From Krasilnikovia cinnamomea (GTDB taxonomy: Bacteria > Actinomycetota > Actinomycetes > Mycobacteriales > Micromonosporaceae), in contig NZ_SHKY01000001.1 in the NCBI RefSeq assembly GCF_004217545.1, positions 3,906,001 through 3,970,000 on the forward strand: DNA of 64,000 nucleotides, in the 5' to 3' direction. This document shows, in pieces, positions 49,295 to 58,395 of the stretch. Under the pieces are notes generated by a model that saw only the letters and a program-made list of their open reading frames with translations, was not told where the DNA came from and searched no databases. A program made the position numbers and the translations under genes. How positions within the stretch are numbered: the first letter of the stretch is position 1; the number at the start of each line of letters is the position of its first letter.

Positions 49295-50131
49295 TCAGTG
49301 GACGCCGCGGGCGCCCGCGGCGCGGCTGGCGATCTCCCAGTACCGGGCGGGCATGAGCCGGGCCAGCAGGTCGGCGGCCTTCGCCGCGCGGGTGATGACC
49401 AGCCGGGGCTTGCGGGCCTGGATCGCCGCGACGATCAACCGGGCGGCCTCCTCGGGTGGCATCCGCAGCGCCGCCTCCGCGAAGGCCCGCGCCCGGGCGG
49501 CCTGCTCCCCACCCGGGTCCACGCCGCTGAGGCGGGCGTTGGCGGCGATGTTGGTCCGGATCCCGCCGGGATGCACGACGGTCACCCCGACCTCGCGACC
49601 GGCCAGCTCGTGCCGCAGCGCCTCGGTGAAGCCGCGCACGCCGAACTTGCTCGTCGCGTACGCGACCTGGGACGGCGGGGCGATCAGGCCGAACAGGCTG
49701 GAGATGGCGACCACGTGGGAGCCCGGGCGGCTCAGCAGCTGAGGCAGGAACGCCTTGGTCGTGCGGATCACCGCGTGCAGGTTGATCTCCAGTAGCCAGT
49801 CGAAGTCCGCCATGCTGACCTGCTCGAACGTGCCGCTCAGGGCCACCCCGGCATTGTTGACCAGCAGGTCCACCCCGCCGTGGCGGGCCGCCACCTCGGC
49901 GGCCAGGTCGAGCCGGTCACCGCCGTCGGCGAGATCCACCACGTACGTGCTGACGTCAGCCGCGCCCACCTCCCGGGCCAGTTCGGCCACCCGGGCGAGC
50001 CCGTCGGCGTCGCGGTCGAGCAGAGCCAGCACGGCCCGGCGTTTCGCCAGGTTCAGGGCCAGGGCCGCGCCGATCCCGCTGGCCGCGCCGGTGATCAGGC
50101 AGGTCCGCCCCGCGAACGCGAACCGCTGCAC
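49295..50131 (-). CDS. short-chain dehydrogenase/reductase
   Basis: A 278-residue classical SDR. TGAASGIG (about residues 13-20) binds the cofactor, VDLAD gives the adenine-contact Asp, NNAGVA follows, and the catalytic Ser-Tyr-Lys is in SSLFGLIAPPSQVAYATSKFG. HPGGIRTNIA follows the active site. The C-terminal extension of about 60 residues (AARLIVAAIQARKPRLVIT) places it with the DltE-like/acyl-lipid SDRs common in actinobacteria. GTG 50131 is preceded by GGGGGCC. Substrate unknown. A 30-codon ORF lies directly upstream on the same strand. Confidence 0.88.
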   Translation of the reverse strand: MQRFAFAGRTCLITGAASGIGAALALNLAKRRAVLALLDRDADGLARVAELAREVGAADVSTYVVDLADGGDRLDLAAEVAARHGGVDLLVNNAGVALSGTFEQVSMADFDWLLEINLHAVIRTTKAFLPQLLSRPGSHVVAISSLFGLIAPPSQVAYATSKFGVRGFTEALRHELAGREVGVTVVHPGGIRTNIAANARLSGVDPGGEQAARARAFAEAALRMPPEEAARLIVAAIQARKPRLVITRAAKAADLLARLMPARYWEIASRAAGARGVH

Positions 50132-50132
50132 C

Positions 50133-50225
50133 TCAGGCCCCCGCCCGGGGCCGGATCGGGGATGCGGCGGCGGCCGGGGTCCGGCCCGTGCCACCCGGAA
50201 CGGGGACGTCGACGTACGCGCTCAT
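50133..50225 (-). CDS. possible leaderless 30-residue leader ORF before SDR gene
   Basis: ATG 50225 stands six bases after a GATAAT hexamer and has no ribosome-binding site, the geometry of a leaderless start. The frame encodes about 30 residues (MSAYVDVPVPGG then a Pro/Ala-rich run) and stops one base before the SDR start codon. It could couple translation into the SDR gene. It might equally be promoter-proximal chance sequence; no homology is known to me. Confidence 0.3.
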   Translation of the reverse strand: MSAYVDVPVPGGTGRTPAAAASPIRPRAGA

Positions 50226-50296
50226 CGGTCGATTATCGAGGCGGGTCGGTCCGGTCGCGCGGGCGGCACGGGCAGACGTGCGGCAATGGCGAAAAC

Positions 50297-51022
50297 TCAG
50301 CCCGTCGGGTCGCCGGCCTGGCGCGGCGAGCGGCCGTTCGCCCGGCTGGCGGGCCGGCGCGCCGGGGCCCGGCGCGTGGTCGCCGCACCCGAGGCGGCGT
50401 TCTTCGCGGGCGTCGCCTGCGTAGCGGAGGCGGACTGCGAAGTGGAGGCGGGCGGCGTGGTGGACGCGGGCTGCGTAACCGAAGCGGCGGGACCGGGCTG
50501 CGCCGCGGGCTTGGCGGGGGTCGACGCGGCTGACGCCGACACCGGCGCGGACCGCGCGGAGGCCGGGGTGGTGGATCGCGGCGCGTCCGGTGCGGACCGT
50601 GCGGGGGCCGCGGTGGCGACGACCCGGCCGTTGCCGCGTGCCCGGTCGCGTTCCTTCTCCCGGCGGACGAGATCGGCCAGCACGACCTTCTCGTACTTCG
50701 CCTCGGCGCTCTTGACCTTGGCCTTGGCCTTCGCCGCCTTGGCGACGGCCTTCTTGCGCGCGGCGGTGAGCCGCTCGCCTTCCTTGGTGGTGCTCTTGAG
50801 GGCGCGCTTGAGGCGGCTCAGCTCGGCCTCGGCGTTGCGCAGCGCCTGGGTGTGCTGGCGGGTCAGCTGCTTGATCGTGCCGAGCCGGTTGTCCAGGTCG
50901 CTGACGCCTGCCTCCGCCTTCTTCGCGGCGGCCGTGGCGGCCTCGGCCTTGGCGCGGCGGCTGTCGAGCGACGAGGGGCGGACAGTGGACTCCTCCGTGG
51001 TCGGGGGAGCTGATGCGGTCAC
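50297..51022 (-). CDS. coiled-coil protein with Ala/Ser/Pro-rich tail
   Basis: A 241-residue hypothetical protein. Residues 20-125 are predicted helical coiled coil rich in Ala, Lys and Glu (AEAATAAAKKAEAG, QALRNAEAELSRLKRALK, KAAKAKAKVKSAEAKYEKV). Residues 130-241 are disordered Ala/Ser/Pro/Thr repeats with a basic end (RRAPARRPASRANGR). The Lys/Ala-rich composition resembles nucleoid-associated or histone-like tails, but no HTH or HU domain is present. GTG 51022 is nine bases after GGAAGGAG. Function unknown. Confidence 0.65.
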   Translation of the reverse strand: MTASAPPTTEESTVRPSSLDSRRAKAEAATAAAKKAEAGVSDLDNRLGTIKQLTRQHTQALRNAEAELSRLKRALKSTTKEGERLTAARKKAVAKAAKAKAKVKSAEAKYEKVVLADLVRREKERDRARGNGRVVATAAPARSAPDAPRSTTPASARSAPVSASAASTPAKPAAQPGPAASVTQPASTTPPASTSQSASATQATPAKNAASGAATTRRAPARRPASRANGRSPRQAGDPTG

Positions 51023-51085
51023 GGAAATCACTCCTTCCGATGTCTCCAGCGACCGTACCCCGACCTCGGCGCGGAAACCGCCCGG

Positions 51086-51754
51086 CTAGCCGGCGCGCGA
51101 CTCCTCGCGCTCGACCTCGGCTTGGGCCCGGCGGCTGCGGATGTGACGCATGTGCAGCCCAGCGTACGCGGCAACGGCGATCAGGGCGGCCGCGATCGCC
51201 CACCACTTGTACTGGTGCACGTGGTCGACGACCTCGAAGATGTGCGTACCGAGCAGGTAGGACACAGTCGTCCACCAGCCGCACCACAGCGCCGCGCCGA
51301 TCGCGTTGTAGAGCAGGAACTGGCGCCACGGCATGTTGGTGAGGCCGGCGATGACACCGTTGAGCTGGCGCAGCCCCTCCACGAAGCGGGCGACGACCAC
51401 CACCTTGCTGCCGCGCTTGGCGAAGAACCGCTCGGCCTTCTCCAGCCGTTTCGGGGTGATCAGAATGTACTTGCCGAAGCGGTTGACCACCCTTCGGCCG
51501 CCGCGCTTTCCGATCCAGTAGCCGATGTTGTCGCCGAGCACCGCGGCAACGAACGCGATCAGCCCCACGGCGAAGACGTTGAGCCGGCCCGCGCCCGCGT
51601 ACACGGCGGCGATCATCATGATCGTCTGGCCGGGCGCGGGGACGCCGAAGCTCTCCACGCCGATGACGGCCCCCACGGCGAGGTAGCCCCATCGGTCGAG
51701 GATGGGAGCCACCCCGTGCAGGAAGCTCGGCAGGTCGTCCATCGGCACTGGCAT
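51086..51754 (-). CDS. DedA-family membrane protein
   Basis: A 222-residue membrane protein of the DedA/SNARE-associated family, implicated in recycling undecaprenyl phosphate and in membrane lipid homeostasis. GVESFGVPAPGQTIMM carries the conserved Glu and Pro of the first re-entrant region. FAKRGSKVVVVARFVEGLRQLNGVIAG has the family's Arg and GxxR-type motif, and MPWRQFLLYNAIGAALWCGWW follows. ATG 51754 is taken, with ATG 51742 possible. It is upstream of the coiled-coil gene on the same strand. Confidence 0.9.
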   Translation of the reverse strand: MPVPMDDLPSFLHGVAPILDRWGYLAVGAVIGVESFGVPAPGQTIMMIAAVYAGAGRLNVFAVGLIAFVAAVLGDNIGYWIGKRGGRRVVNRFGKYILITPKRLEKAERFFAKRGSKVVVVARFVEGLRQLNGVIAGLTNMPWRQFLLYNAIGAALWCGWWTTVSYLLGTHIFEVVDHVHQYKWWAIAAALIAVAAYAGLHMRHIRSRRAQAEVEREESRAG

Positions 51755-51829
51755 GACCCGCAACGTTAGCGGCCACCTGCTCGCGTTGCCGGACCAGAAC
51801 GGTCGCGAACGGGGTGCGGCCGCCACCGC

Positions 51830-54688
51830 TCAGTTCTGTGGCGGAGCGTCTCCAGGTCCGCTGCCCCAGGTCAGGCTGGGTGCCGTCGACAGGGTGTAGA
51901 TCAAGTGGCCGCCGGTGGTGACCGCCGATGCGGGCAGCCACGATCGGGTGGTGTGGTCGCCGTCGACGCTGAGCCGCTGGATGTAGATCGCCTCGGCGGA
52001 GTCGCGCGGCGCGTCGATGGTCAGGGTCCTGCCGCCGTCCAGCCGCAGCACCGCCCGGGGGAAGACCGGGGTGGTCAGGGCCAGCTCGGCCCGGGTCGGT
52101 ACGACCGGGTACAGCCCGAGCGCGGAGAAGACGTACCAGGCGCTCATCGTGCCCGCGTCGTCGTTGCCGGGAATGCCGCCGGTGCCGTCGGTCCACAGCC
52201 GGGTGATGATCGCGTGCACGGTCTCCTGCGTCCTGGCCGCCGCCCCCAGGTACGCGTACTGATAGGGGGTCTGGATGTCCGGCTCGTTCGTGGCGTCGAA
52301 GCGGGTCGCCTTCGTCGCGCTCAGGTCGAAGCTGCCGTCGGGGTTGCGGAAGAACGCGTCGAGGCGCCGGACGGCCACCTCCGGCCCGCCCATCGCGGCG
52401 GCCAGGCCCACCACGTCCGAGTAGACCATCCAGGTGTACTGCGCGCTGCTGCCCTCGACGAACCCGGTGCCCGTGGAGGGGCTGAAGCCGCCGGCCCAGT
52501 GCCCGTCGGCGTACCGGTCGCGCATCCAGCCGACGAACGACCCGTCCGCAGGTGCCGGGGTGGGCACGGCCGGGTCGGCCAGTTCAACTTCGGCGAGCTG
52601 CACGATGTCGGCGCCGGAGTTCGCGGTCACGTCCAGCCGGTAGTACCGGTACGGCTTCGGCTCGGCGACCGTGAACTCGCGGGTCTGTCCCCGTTCGGTG
52701 AACCGCTGGCCGGTGCGCGCGTCGACCGGCGACCACGTCTGTCCGTCGGCGGAGCCCAGCAGCAGCCAGTCCCTGGGGTCCCGGCCGGGCTCGTCGTTGG
52801 CGGAGGTGAGCGCGTAGTTGGTCACGGTCAGCGGGGTCTTGAGCCGGGCCTGCAGCCAGCCGGTCGTCGCGAAGGTGAGCCACTTGGTGCCCTTGTCGCC
52901 GTCGAACCCCTGCGCCTTGCCCTCGTACGGGGCGTTCTCGCCGCTGGCGGTGATCGCGTCGATCTGTTCCCGTACGTTGTGCGCGAGTCCCGGGTCGGCC
53001 TGGGCCGTGGGGTCGAACACGTGCCGCCAGTTGTGTGAGCGGGCCAGGAAGCGCTGCTGGCCGCCGGTGTCGCCGAGAGCCCCGGCGAGCTGGGACAGGC
53101 CGTAGTCGGCGGCCGCGTCCTCCAGCGTCTCGGCGGCGCCGCCCCAGCAGTGGCAGTCGTCGGCGGGCACGTACCCGAGGGTGAGGTACCTGTCGAGGGC
53201 CGGGCGCTGGCCGACGCACTCGACCGGGCACCCGGCGTCGCTGTCGTCGTTCGCCGTGGGCACGGTTGCCGCGCGCACCAGCGACTCGTACGCGCCGCGC
53301 ACGTCGAAGTCGCGGGCGCCGAACGCGTACATCCCGGCGATGGCGGCGGCGGACGGGTCGCCGGACATGACGCTGGTCTTGCCGTGCTGCAGCAGCCAGC
53401 GGTCCCACTCGCCGTCGCGCTGGCCCGCGTAGTTGTACAGCGACTGGGCGAAGTCACTGGCCATCCGGGTGTCCAGCAGCGCCAGCAACTGGACCTGTGC
53501 GCGGTAGACGTCCCAGCCGGAGAACGTGCCGTACTGCGCCTGCTGGGGCGCCCGGACCGCGTGCACCGCACCGTCCGCCCCCAGGTACCGGCCGTCGGCG
53601 TCGCTGGTCAGGGTGGGTTCGAGCTGGGCGTGGTACAGGGCGGTGTAGAACGTGGTCTGCTGCGCCTCGGTGCCGCCGCCGATCTCGATCTGCCGCAGCC
53701 GCCGGGTCCACGCCGCCCGGGCGTCGGCCGCCATCGTCTCGAAGGGCAGCGTGGCCGGGCTCTCCGTGGACAGGTTGGCCTGTGCCCCGCCCGCGCTCAC
53801 GTACGAGATCGCGACCCGGACCCCGACGGTGGTGGTGCCCGGTGCGAACGTGACGTACCCGCCGGAGCCCTTGCCCGCGACCGGGCGGCCCGACCCGCTG
53901 TACCCGCTGCCGCCCCGGGCGTCGGTGCCGCCCCGGGCCAGGGTCGCGTCGGTCCACGTGCCGGTCTCCGCGAAGGGCTGGTCGAGCGTCGCGACGAAGT
54001 GCAGCGTGTAGTACGCCTTGCGGTTGTTGGCGCTCTGTGGCCCGCAGAAGTTCCCCGCGGTGACCGAGCCGCTGACCGTCCGGCTGGACGGGTCGATGTG
54101 GACGCTGGCGTCGGTGCTGCCGGTCTCCGACATCGACGTACGGAACAGCAGGCTCGCGGGCTTGTCGGCGGGGAAGGTGAACCGCCCGTAGCCGGTGCGC
54201 GGGGTGACGGTCAGCTCCGCGCCCGCCCCGCTGTCCAGGCCGACCCGGTAGTAGCCCGGGCTGGCGGCCTCGTTGGCGTGCGCGAACGTGCTGGCGTACA
54301 CGGCGTCGGTGGTGTCCGCGGTGGGCGAGCTCGTGATCGCGCCGACCTGCGGCATGATCGGGATGTCGCCGTTGCCGCCCGAGCAGCCGACCCCGCTGAG
54401 GTGGGTGAGGCTGAAGCCGCGGATGCGGGTGGCGGTGTACTGGTAGCCACCCGGTGCGGGGGTGGCGACCTGGTTGCCGCGTGAGGTCTGCGGGCTGAAG
54501 GCCAGCATCCCGAACGGGGTGACCGCGCCCGGATAGGTGTTGCCCGAGTTGGTGGTGCCGATGAACGGGTCGACGTAGGCGGCCGGGTCGGTGATCAGGC
54601 GGGCCGGGGTGGCGCCCGCGGCGGCGGCGCCGAGCGGCACGGTCAGGACCACCCCGGCGAGCACGGCGACGGTACGGAATCCGAACAC
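51830..54688 (-). CDS. secreted GH92 alpha-mannosidase with inserted F5/8C (CBM32-like) domain
   Basis: A 952-residue exported glycoside hydrolase. The signal peptide ends near AAAAGA. The N-terminal beta-sandwich starts VDPFIGTTNSGNTYPGA, a GH92 hallmark. The barrel includes GYVPADDCHCWGGAAETLEDA (general-acid Glu region) and GGIPGNDDAGTMSAWYVFSALG with the paired Asp bases. Between RSHNWRHVFDPTA and VGWMRDRYADGHWAGGF a 130-residue discoidin-like domain is inserted (about residues 575-705; WLQARLKTPLTVTNYALTSANDE, YYRLDVTANSGADIVQLAEVEL). GTG 54688 follows GGGGGA. It would trim alpha-mannose from glycans. Confidence 0.92.
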   Translation of the reverse strand: MFGFRTVAVLAGVVLTVPLGAAAAGATPARLITDPAAYVDPFIGTTNSGNTYPGAVTPFGMLAFSPQTSRGNQVATPAPGGYQYTATRIRGFSLTHLSGVGCSGGNGDIPIMPQVGAITSSPTADTTDAVYASTFAHANEAASPGYYRVGLDSGAGAELTVTPRTGYGRFTFPADKPASLLFRTSMSETGSTDASVHIDPSSRTVSGSVTAGNFCGPQSANNRKAYYTLHFVATLDQPFAETGTWTDATLARGGTDARGGSGYSGSGRPVAGKGSGGYVTFAPGTTTVGVRVAISYVSAGGAQANLSTESPATLPFETMAADARAAWTRRLRQIEIGGGTEAQQTTFYTALYHAQLEPTLTSDADGRYLGADGAVHAVRAPQQAQYGTFSGWDVYRAQVQLLALLDTRMASDFAQSLYNYAGQRDGEWDRWLLQHGKTSVMSGDPSAAAIAGMYAFGARDFDVRGAYESLVRAATVPTANDDSDAGCPVECVGQRPALDRYLTLGYVPADDCHCWGGAAETLEDAAADYGLSQLAGALGDTGGQQRFLARSHNWRHVFDPTAQADPGLAHNVREQIDAITASGENAPYEGKAQGFDGDKGTKWLTFATTGWLQARLKTPLTVTNYALTSANDEPGRDPRDWLLLGSADGQTWSPVDARTGQRFTERGQTREFTVAEPKPYRYYRLDVTANSGADIVQLAEVELADPAVPTPAPADGSFVGWMRDRYADGHWAGGFSPSTGTGFVEGSSAQYTWMVYSDVVGLAAAMGGPEVAVRRLDAFFRNPDGSFDLSATKATRFDATNEPDIQTPYQYAYLGAAARTQETVHAIITRLWTDGTGGIPGNDDAGTMSAWYVFSALGLYPVVPTRAELALTTPVFPRAVLRLDGGRTLTIDAPRDSAEAIYIQRLSVDGDHTTRSWLPASAVTTGGHLIYTLSTAPSLTWGSGPGDAPPQN

Positions 54689-54700
54689 GTGATCCCCCAC

Positions 54701-54714
54701 TGACATCGATGTCA
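54701..54714. promoter_or_regulatory. 14-bp perfect palindrome before GH92 gene, candidate operator
   Basis: TGACATCGATGTCA is self-complementary over 14 bp and lies 13 bases before the chosen start of the mannosidase gene. A related ATGTCGATGG segment occurs about 25 bases further upstream. LacI-family sugar repressors bind palindromes with a central CG, so local sugar control is plausible; no such regulator is in the window. Confidence 0.5.
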
Positions 54715-54776
54715 TATCGACTACAGTGGCCAGCTTCCATCGACATTCACCAATGTGTCAACCGGCGGTTCCGGGA

Positions 54777-55550
54777 TCAGACGGGCTCCGCAGGGATGCT
54801 CGCGTACGCCGCGCGGAGCGACGCGATGATCGGATGCCCGGCACCGAACGAGACGCCGTCGATCCGGGCGATCTCCCGTACGCCGATGGCGGCGTTCGTC
54901 GCGAACGCCGCCGCCATGGACGGCAGGTCGGACACGCTGACCGGGGTGGTGCGATGCCGGTGGGCCGGTCGCAGCAGCCGCATGGTCACCCCGGACAGGC
55001 ACGTGGCGTCGGGCCAGATGACGTCGGCGCCGTCGAACAGCCCGATGTTCCACGTGGCGCCCTCCGCGACGTGCCGGGTCCCGTCGACGAACAGGGCGTC
55101 GTCGAACCCGTTCAGCCGGGCGGCGCGGCGCCGGTGCAGCGATCCGAACAGGCCGACGCTCTTGATCTCCGGCGCGTCGCGCACGTAAGTGGTGGTCTGG
55201 GCGGTGAACGCGGTCGGCGCGGCGGCGTCGGCCGCACGCCGGGTAACCAGGATGTGCGGGTCGCGGGCGAGCTCCGGGCGGCCCAGGTCGAGGGCCGGGT
55301 CGAACACCGTGACCCGGACGGTCGCGATGCCGCTCCCCGGGACCCCACGGGCGATGAACTCCCGTAGCCGGTCGACGCCCGGATCGGCGCCGAACAGCGC
55401 GTCGCAGTCCCGGACCAGCCGGTCCAGGTGCAGGCCGAGTCCGCGCACGCGCCCGTCCTCGACCCGGAAGCTGGTGAAGTGGCCGTAGTTCGCGAGGGCC
55501 AGCTTCTGCAGCTCCTCCGGCGTGACCGGCCGCCCGTTCAACTGCGACAT
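54777..55550 (-). CDS. class IV PLP aminotransferase / aminodeoxychorismate lyase-like
   Basis: A 257-residue fold-type IV PLP enzyme. SFRVEDGRVRGLGLHLDRL opens the family. The PLP lysine lies in APEIKSVGLFGSLHRRRAA (about residue 132), and GFDDALFVDGTRHVAEGATWNIG is the conserved cofactor-phosphate/substrate block. LSGVTMRLL follows. Members include branched-chain and D-amino-acid aminotransferases and ADC lyase. The sequence does not decide between them, and the unusual E-G-A-T-W-N for the common E-x-x-x-S-N points to a divergent subgroup. ATG 55550. Confidence 0.85.
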   Translation of the reverse strand: MSQLNGRPVTPEELQKLALANYGHFTSFRVEDGRVRGLGLHLDRLVRDCDALFGADPGVDRLREFIARGVPGSGIATVRVTVFDPALDLGRPELARDPHILVTRRAADAAAPTAFTAQTTTYVRDAPEIKSVGLFGSLHRRRAARLNGFDDALFVDGTRHVAEGATWNIGLFDGADVIWPDATCLSGVTMRLLRPAHRHRTTPVSVSDLPSMAAAFATNAAIGVREIARIDGVSFGAGHPIIASLRAAYASIPAEPV

Positions 55551-55620
55551 GGCTCCAGCATCGCAGCCGGGACGAGTTGTCCCCCTGTCGCGGCGGACCG
55601 CGACAGGGGGACGTCAGTTC

Positions 55621-56424
55621 TCAGAGGTTGTCGGCGGACAGGTGGTGGCGCAGTTTGCCCAGCGCCTTGGTGAGCAGGCGGGACACGTGCATCTGGGAGA
55701 TGCCGACCTGCGCGGCGATCTGGGACTGGGTGAGGTTGCCGTAGAACCGCAGGGTGAGGATCTTCTGCTCGCGGGCGTCGAGGGTGGCCAGGGCGGGGCC
55801 GAGCGCCACCCGTGTCTCCGCGATCTCGTACTCGTGGTCCTCGCTGCCGAGGGTGTCGCCGAGGGCGGTCGTGCCGTCGGCGTTGATCGGGGTGGACAGG
55901 CTGGTCGCGGTGTACGCGCGGGCGCCCTCCAGCCCCTCCAGGACCTCTTCCTCGGTCAGATCGAGGTGGGCGGCGATGTCGGCCACCGTCGGGGAGCGGC
56001 CCAGGGTGTGCGTGAGGTGCGCGTTGGCCTCGGTGATGGACAGGCGCAGCTCCTGCAGGCGGCGCGGCACCCGCACCGACCACGTACGGTCACGGAAGTG
56101 ACGCTTGAGCTCACCGATGATGGTGGGAATCGCGTATCCGGTGAAGTCGACGCCGCGCTCGGGGTCGAACCGGTCGATGGCCTTGATGAGTCCGATGGTG
56201 GCGGTCTGGATCAGGTCGTCGGTGGGCTCGCCGCGTCCGCTGTAGCGGTGTGCGAGGTGCCGGGCGAGCGGCAGCCACGCCTCGATCGTCCGGTCCCGCA
56301 GCCGGGCCCGGTCCGCGGCGGGGGCCGTGGCCAGGGCCTCAAGCAGTGCGGCGGCGTTGTCCGTCGGAGCGTCGGGCCGGATCGCGGTGGGCGCCTCAGC
56401 GGTCAGTGTCGCGGTAGCGGTCAT
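55621..56424 (-). CDS. SigB/SigF/SigG-family RNA polymerase sigma factor
   Basis: A 267-residue alternative sigma factor. Region 2 is DDLIQTATIGLIKAIDRFDPERG, with the DNA-melting FTGYAIPTIIGELKRHFRD. Region 3 contains GRSPTVADIAAHLDLTEEEV, and region 4 LTQSQIAAQVGISQMHVSRLL recognises the -35. This is the stress/sporulation class of actinobacteria, usually held by an RsbW-like anti-sigma factor, but no anti-sigma or antagonist gene is adjacent. ATG 56424 lies eight bases after GGAGG; an upstream frame to 56526 is ignored. Confidence 0.93.
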   Translation of the reverse strand: MTATATLTAEAPTAIRPDAPTDNAAALLEALATAPAADRARLRDRTIEAWLPLARHLAHRYSGRGEPTDDLIQTATIGLIKAIDRFDPERGVDFTGYAIPTIIGELKRHFRDRTWSVRVPRRLQELRLSITEANAHLTHTLGRSPTVADIAAHLDLTEEEVLEGLEGARAYTATSLSTPINADGTTALGDTLGSEDHEYEIAETRVALGPALATLDAREQKILTLRFYGNLTQSQIAAQVGISQMHVSRLLTKALGKLRHHLSADNL

Positions 56425-56834
56425 TTCGGTCGTCCTCCCTGGCACCTGCCCGCACAGCCGGATGAGGGGGAACTGCCGGCGGGGCCCGGTGTATCTATCT
56501 GCGCGGATCGATGACTGCCGAAGCAATCACCGGCGGCCCGCACGTGCTAGGCCGTTCGGATAAGAACAACTTAGCTGATAGGTCGAGCGATGACTAGCCG
56601 AAAGTATGAGTCACGTTCTGTAGTTGTTCCGTTACGCTGGATAACCCTCTCGTCTCCCCAGCGATCTCTCCGCCGCCCGCCGGTGTGCTGACCCCGGGGA
56701 AAGGGCTGACGGGCTCCCGGCGTGGGGATGGGCGACGGAGAGCGCTTCTCTGGAGTTTCATCGACGCTTGTCTTAACAAGCAAGCAATCCGAGTTCCGGA
56801 ACCCCGCTCCTCGTGGGGCGGGCTTGTATGCTGT
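56425..56834. other. non-coding region between sigma-factor gene and glyA riboswitch
   Basis: No gene is supported. It holds the sigma-factor leader and an AT-rich section at about 56560-56660, the likely site of the divergent promoters. The sequence TTGTTCCGTTACGCTGGATAAC near 56625-56646 contains a -10-like GATAAC but no correctly spaced -35. Small frames here are without ribosome-binding sites. Confidence 0.5.
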
Positions 56835-56918
56835 GCGGCGGGCCGTGACTGGCGCGTTCGGATGGGCAACCATCGGGGAGCGGTCCCGTCACCTGACGTA
56901 TGCCGTGCGCCTGGGCCT
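56835..56918 (+). promoter_or_regulatory. ZTP (pfl) riboswitch upstream of glyA
   Basis: GGGCCGTGACTGGCG (from about 56839) is the conserved 5' core of the pfl motif. It is followed by the stem-loop ATGGGCAACCATCGGGGAGC and, at the 3' side, GCCGTGCGCCTGGGC, which forms the pseudoknot. The ZTP aptamer senses the purine-pathway alarmone ZMP/ZTP that accumulates when 10-formyl-THF is short, and it commonly controls glyA, folD and purH. The gene 25 bases downstream is glyA. The short distance to the ribosome-binding site suggests translational control. Confidence 0.88.
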
Positions 56919-56942
56919 CTTCACCTGTGATAGGGAGGTCCG

Positions 56943-58364
56943 ATGCCTGCACTGAACGCCGAATCGACCGCATTCCGCTCCGCGCTGGAGGCGGTCCGCG
57001 CCGTCGAGCCCCGCATCGCCGACGCGATCGCCCAGGAGCTGCACGACCAGCGCGAATCCCTCAAGCTCATCGCCAGCGAGAACTACGCCTCCCCGGCCGT
57101 GCTGCTGGCCATGGGCAACTGGCTCTCCGACAAGTACGCCGAGGGCACCATCGGCCGCCGCTTCTACGCCGGCTGCCAGAACATCGACACCGTCGAGTCC
57201 GTCGCGGTCGAGCATGCCAAGGCGCTGTTCGGCGCCCCGTACGCGTACGTGCAGCCGCACTCCGGCATCGACGCCAACCTCGTCGCCTACTGGGCGGTGC
57301 TGGCGGACCGGATCGAGGCGCCGGCGCTGGCCAAGGTCGGCAAGCGCAACGTCAACGACATGACCGACGCCGAGTGGGCCGAACTGCGCGCCGCGTTCGG
57401 CAACCAGCGGATGCTCGGCATGTCCCTGGACGCGGGCGGCCACCTCACCCACGGCTTCCGCCCCAACATCAGCGGCAAGATGTTCGACCAGCGCAGCTAC
57501 GGCGTCGACCCGGCCACCGGCCAGATCGACTACGCGGCGCTGCGGGAGACCGCCCGCGAGTTCAAGCCGCTGATCATCGTGGGTGGCTACTCGGCGTACC
57601 CCCGGAAGGTGAACTTCCGCATCATGCGCGAGATCGCCGACGAGGTCGGCGCGACGTTCATGGTCGACATGGCGCACTTCGCGGGCCTGGTCGCGGGCAA
57701 GGTCTTCACCGGCGACTTCGACCCCGTGCCGCACGCGCACATCGTCACCACCACGACGCACAAGTCGCTGCGCGGCCCGCGCGGCGGTGCGGTGCTGTGC
57801 CAGCCCGAGCTCGCCGACCAGGTCGACCGCGGCTGCCCGATGGTGCTCGGCGGCCCGCTCGGCCACGTCATGGCCGCCAAGGCGCTCGCGTTCGCCGAGG
57901 CCCGGCAGCCCGAGTTCGCCGACTACGCCCAGCGCATCGTGGACAACTCGCAGGCGCTCGCCGAGGGTCTGGTCAAGCGCGGCGCCACCGTGGTCAGCGG
58001 CGGCACGGACAACCACCTCGTCCTGATCGACGTCGACAAGTACGGCCTCACCGGCCGCCAGGCCGAGCAGGCCCTGCTCGACTCCGGCATCGTGACCAAC
58101 CGCAACGCCATCCCGCAGGACCCCAACGGCGCCTGGTACACCTCCGGCATCCGGGTCGGCACGCCCGCCCTGACCACCCGGGGGCTCGGCACCGCCGAGA
58201 TGGACCAGATCGCCGAGCTGATGCACACCGTGCTCAGCCAGACCAAGGCGGGCGCGTCGAAGGCCAAGTTCGACCTGGACCCGGCGCTCGCCGACCGGAT
58301 CTCCAAGCAGGCCACCGAGCTGCTCTCCGCCTTCCCCCTCTACCCGGAGGTCGATCTCGGCTGA
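56943..58364 (+). CDS. glyA: serine hydroxymethyltransferase
   Basis: A 473-residue PLP enzyme interconverting serine and glycine with one-carbon transfer to tetrahydrofolate. [17 protein letters not shown] and [18 protein letters not shown] are family blocks, [12 protein letters not shown] contains the PLP-ring Asp, and [14 protein letters not shown] the Schiff-base lysine. About 35 extra residues ([16 protein letters not shown]...) after the PHSGIDANL segment make it longer than E. coli GlyA (about 417); such long forms occur in actinobacteria. ATG 56943 follows AGGGAGG. Expression should be under the ZTP riboswitch. Confidence 0.95.
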   Translation: MPALNAESTAFRSALEAVRAVEPRIADAIAQELHDQRESLKLIASENYASPAVLLAMGNWLSDKYAEGTIGRRFYAGCQNIDTVESVAVEHAKALFGAPYAYVQPHSGIDANLVAYWAVLADRIEAPALAKVGKRNVNDMTDAEWAELRAAFGNQRMLGMSLDAGGHLTHGFRPNISGKMFDQRSYGVDPATGQIDYAALRETAREFKPLIIVGGYSAYPRKVNFRIMREIADEVGATFMVDMAHFAGLVAGKVFTGDFDPVPHAHIVTTTTHKSLRGPRGGAVLCQPELADQVDRGCPMVLGGPLGHVMAAKALAFAEARQPEFADYAQRIVDNSQALAEGLVKRGATVVSGGTDNHLVLIDVDKYGLTGRQAEQALLDSGIVTNRNAIPQDPNGAWYTSGIRVGTPALTTRGLGTAEMDQIAELMHTVLSQTKAGASKAKFDLDPALADRISKQATELLSAFPLYPEVDLG

Positions 58365-58395
58365 CGATTGCTGGTCGTCCGACCGCGCAGTCTCT

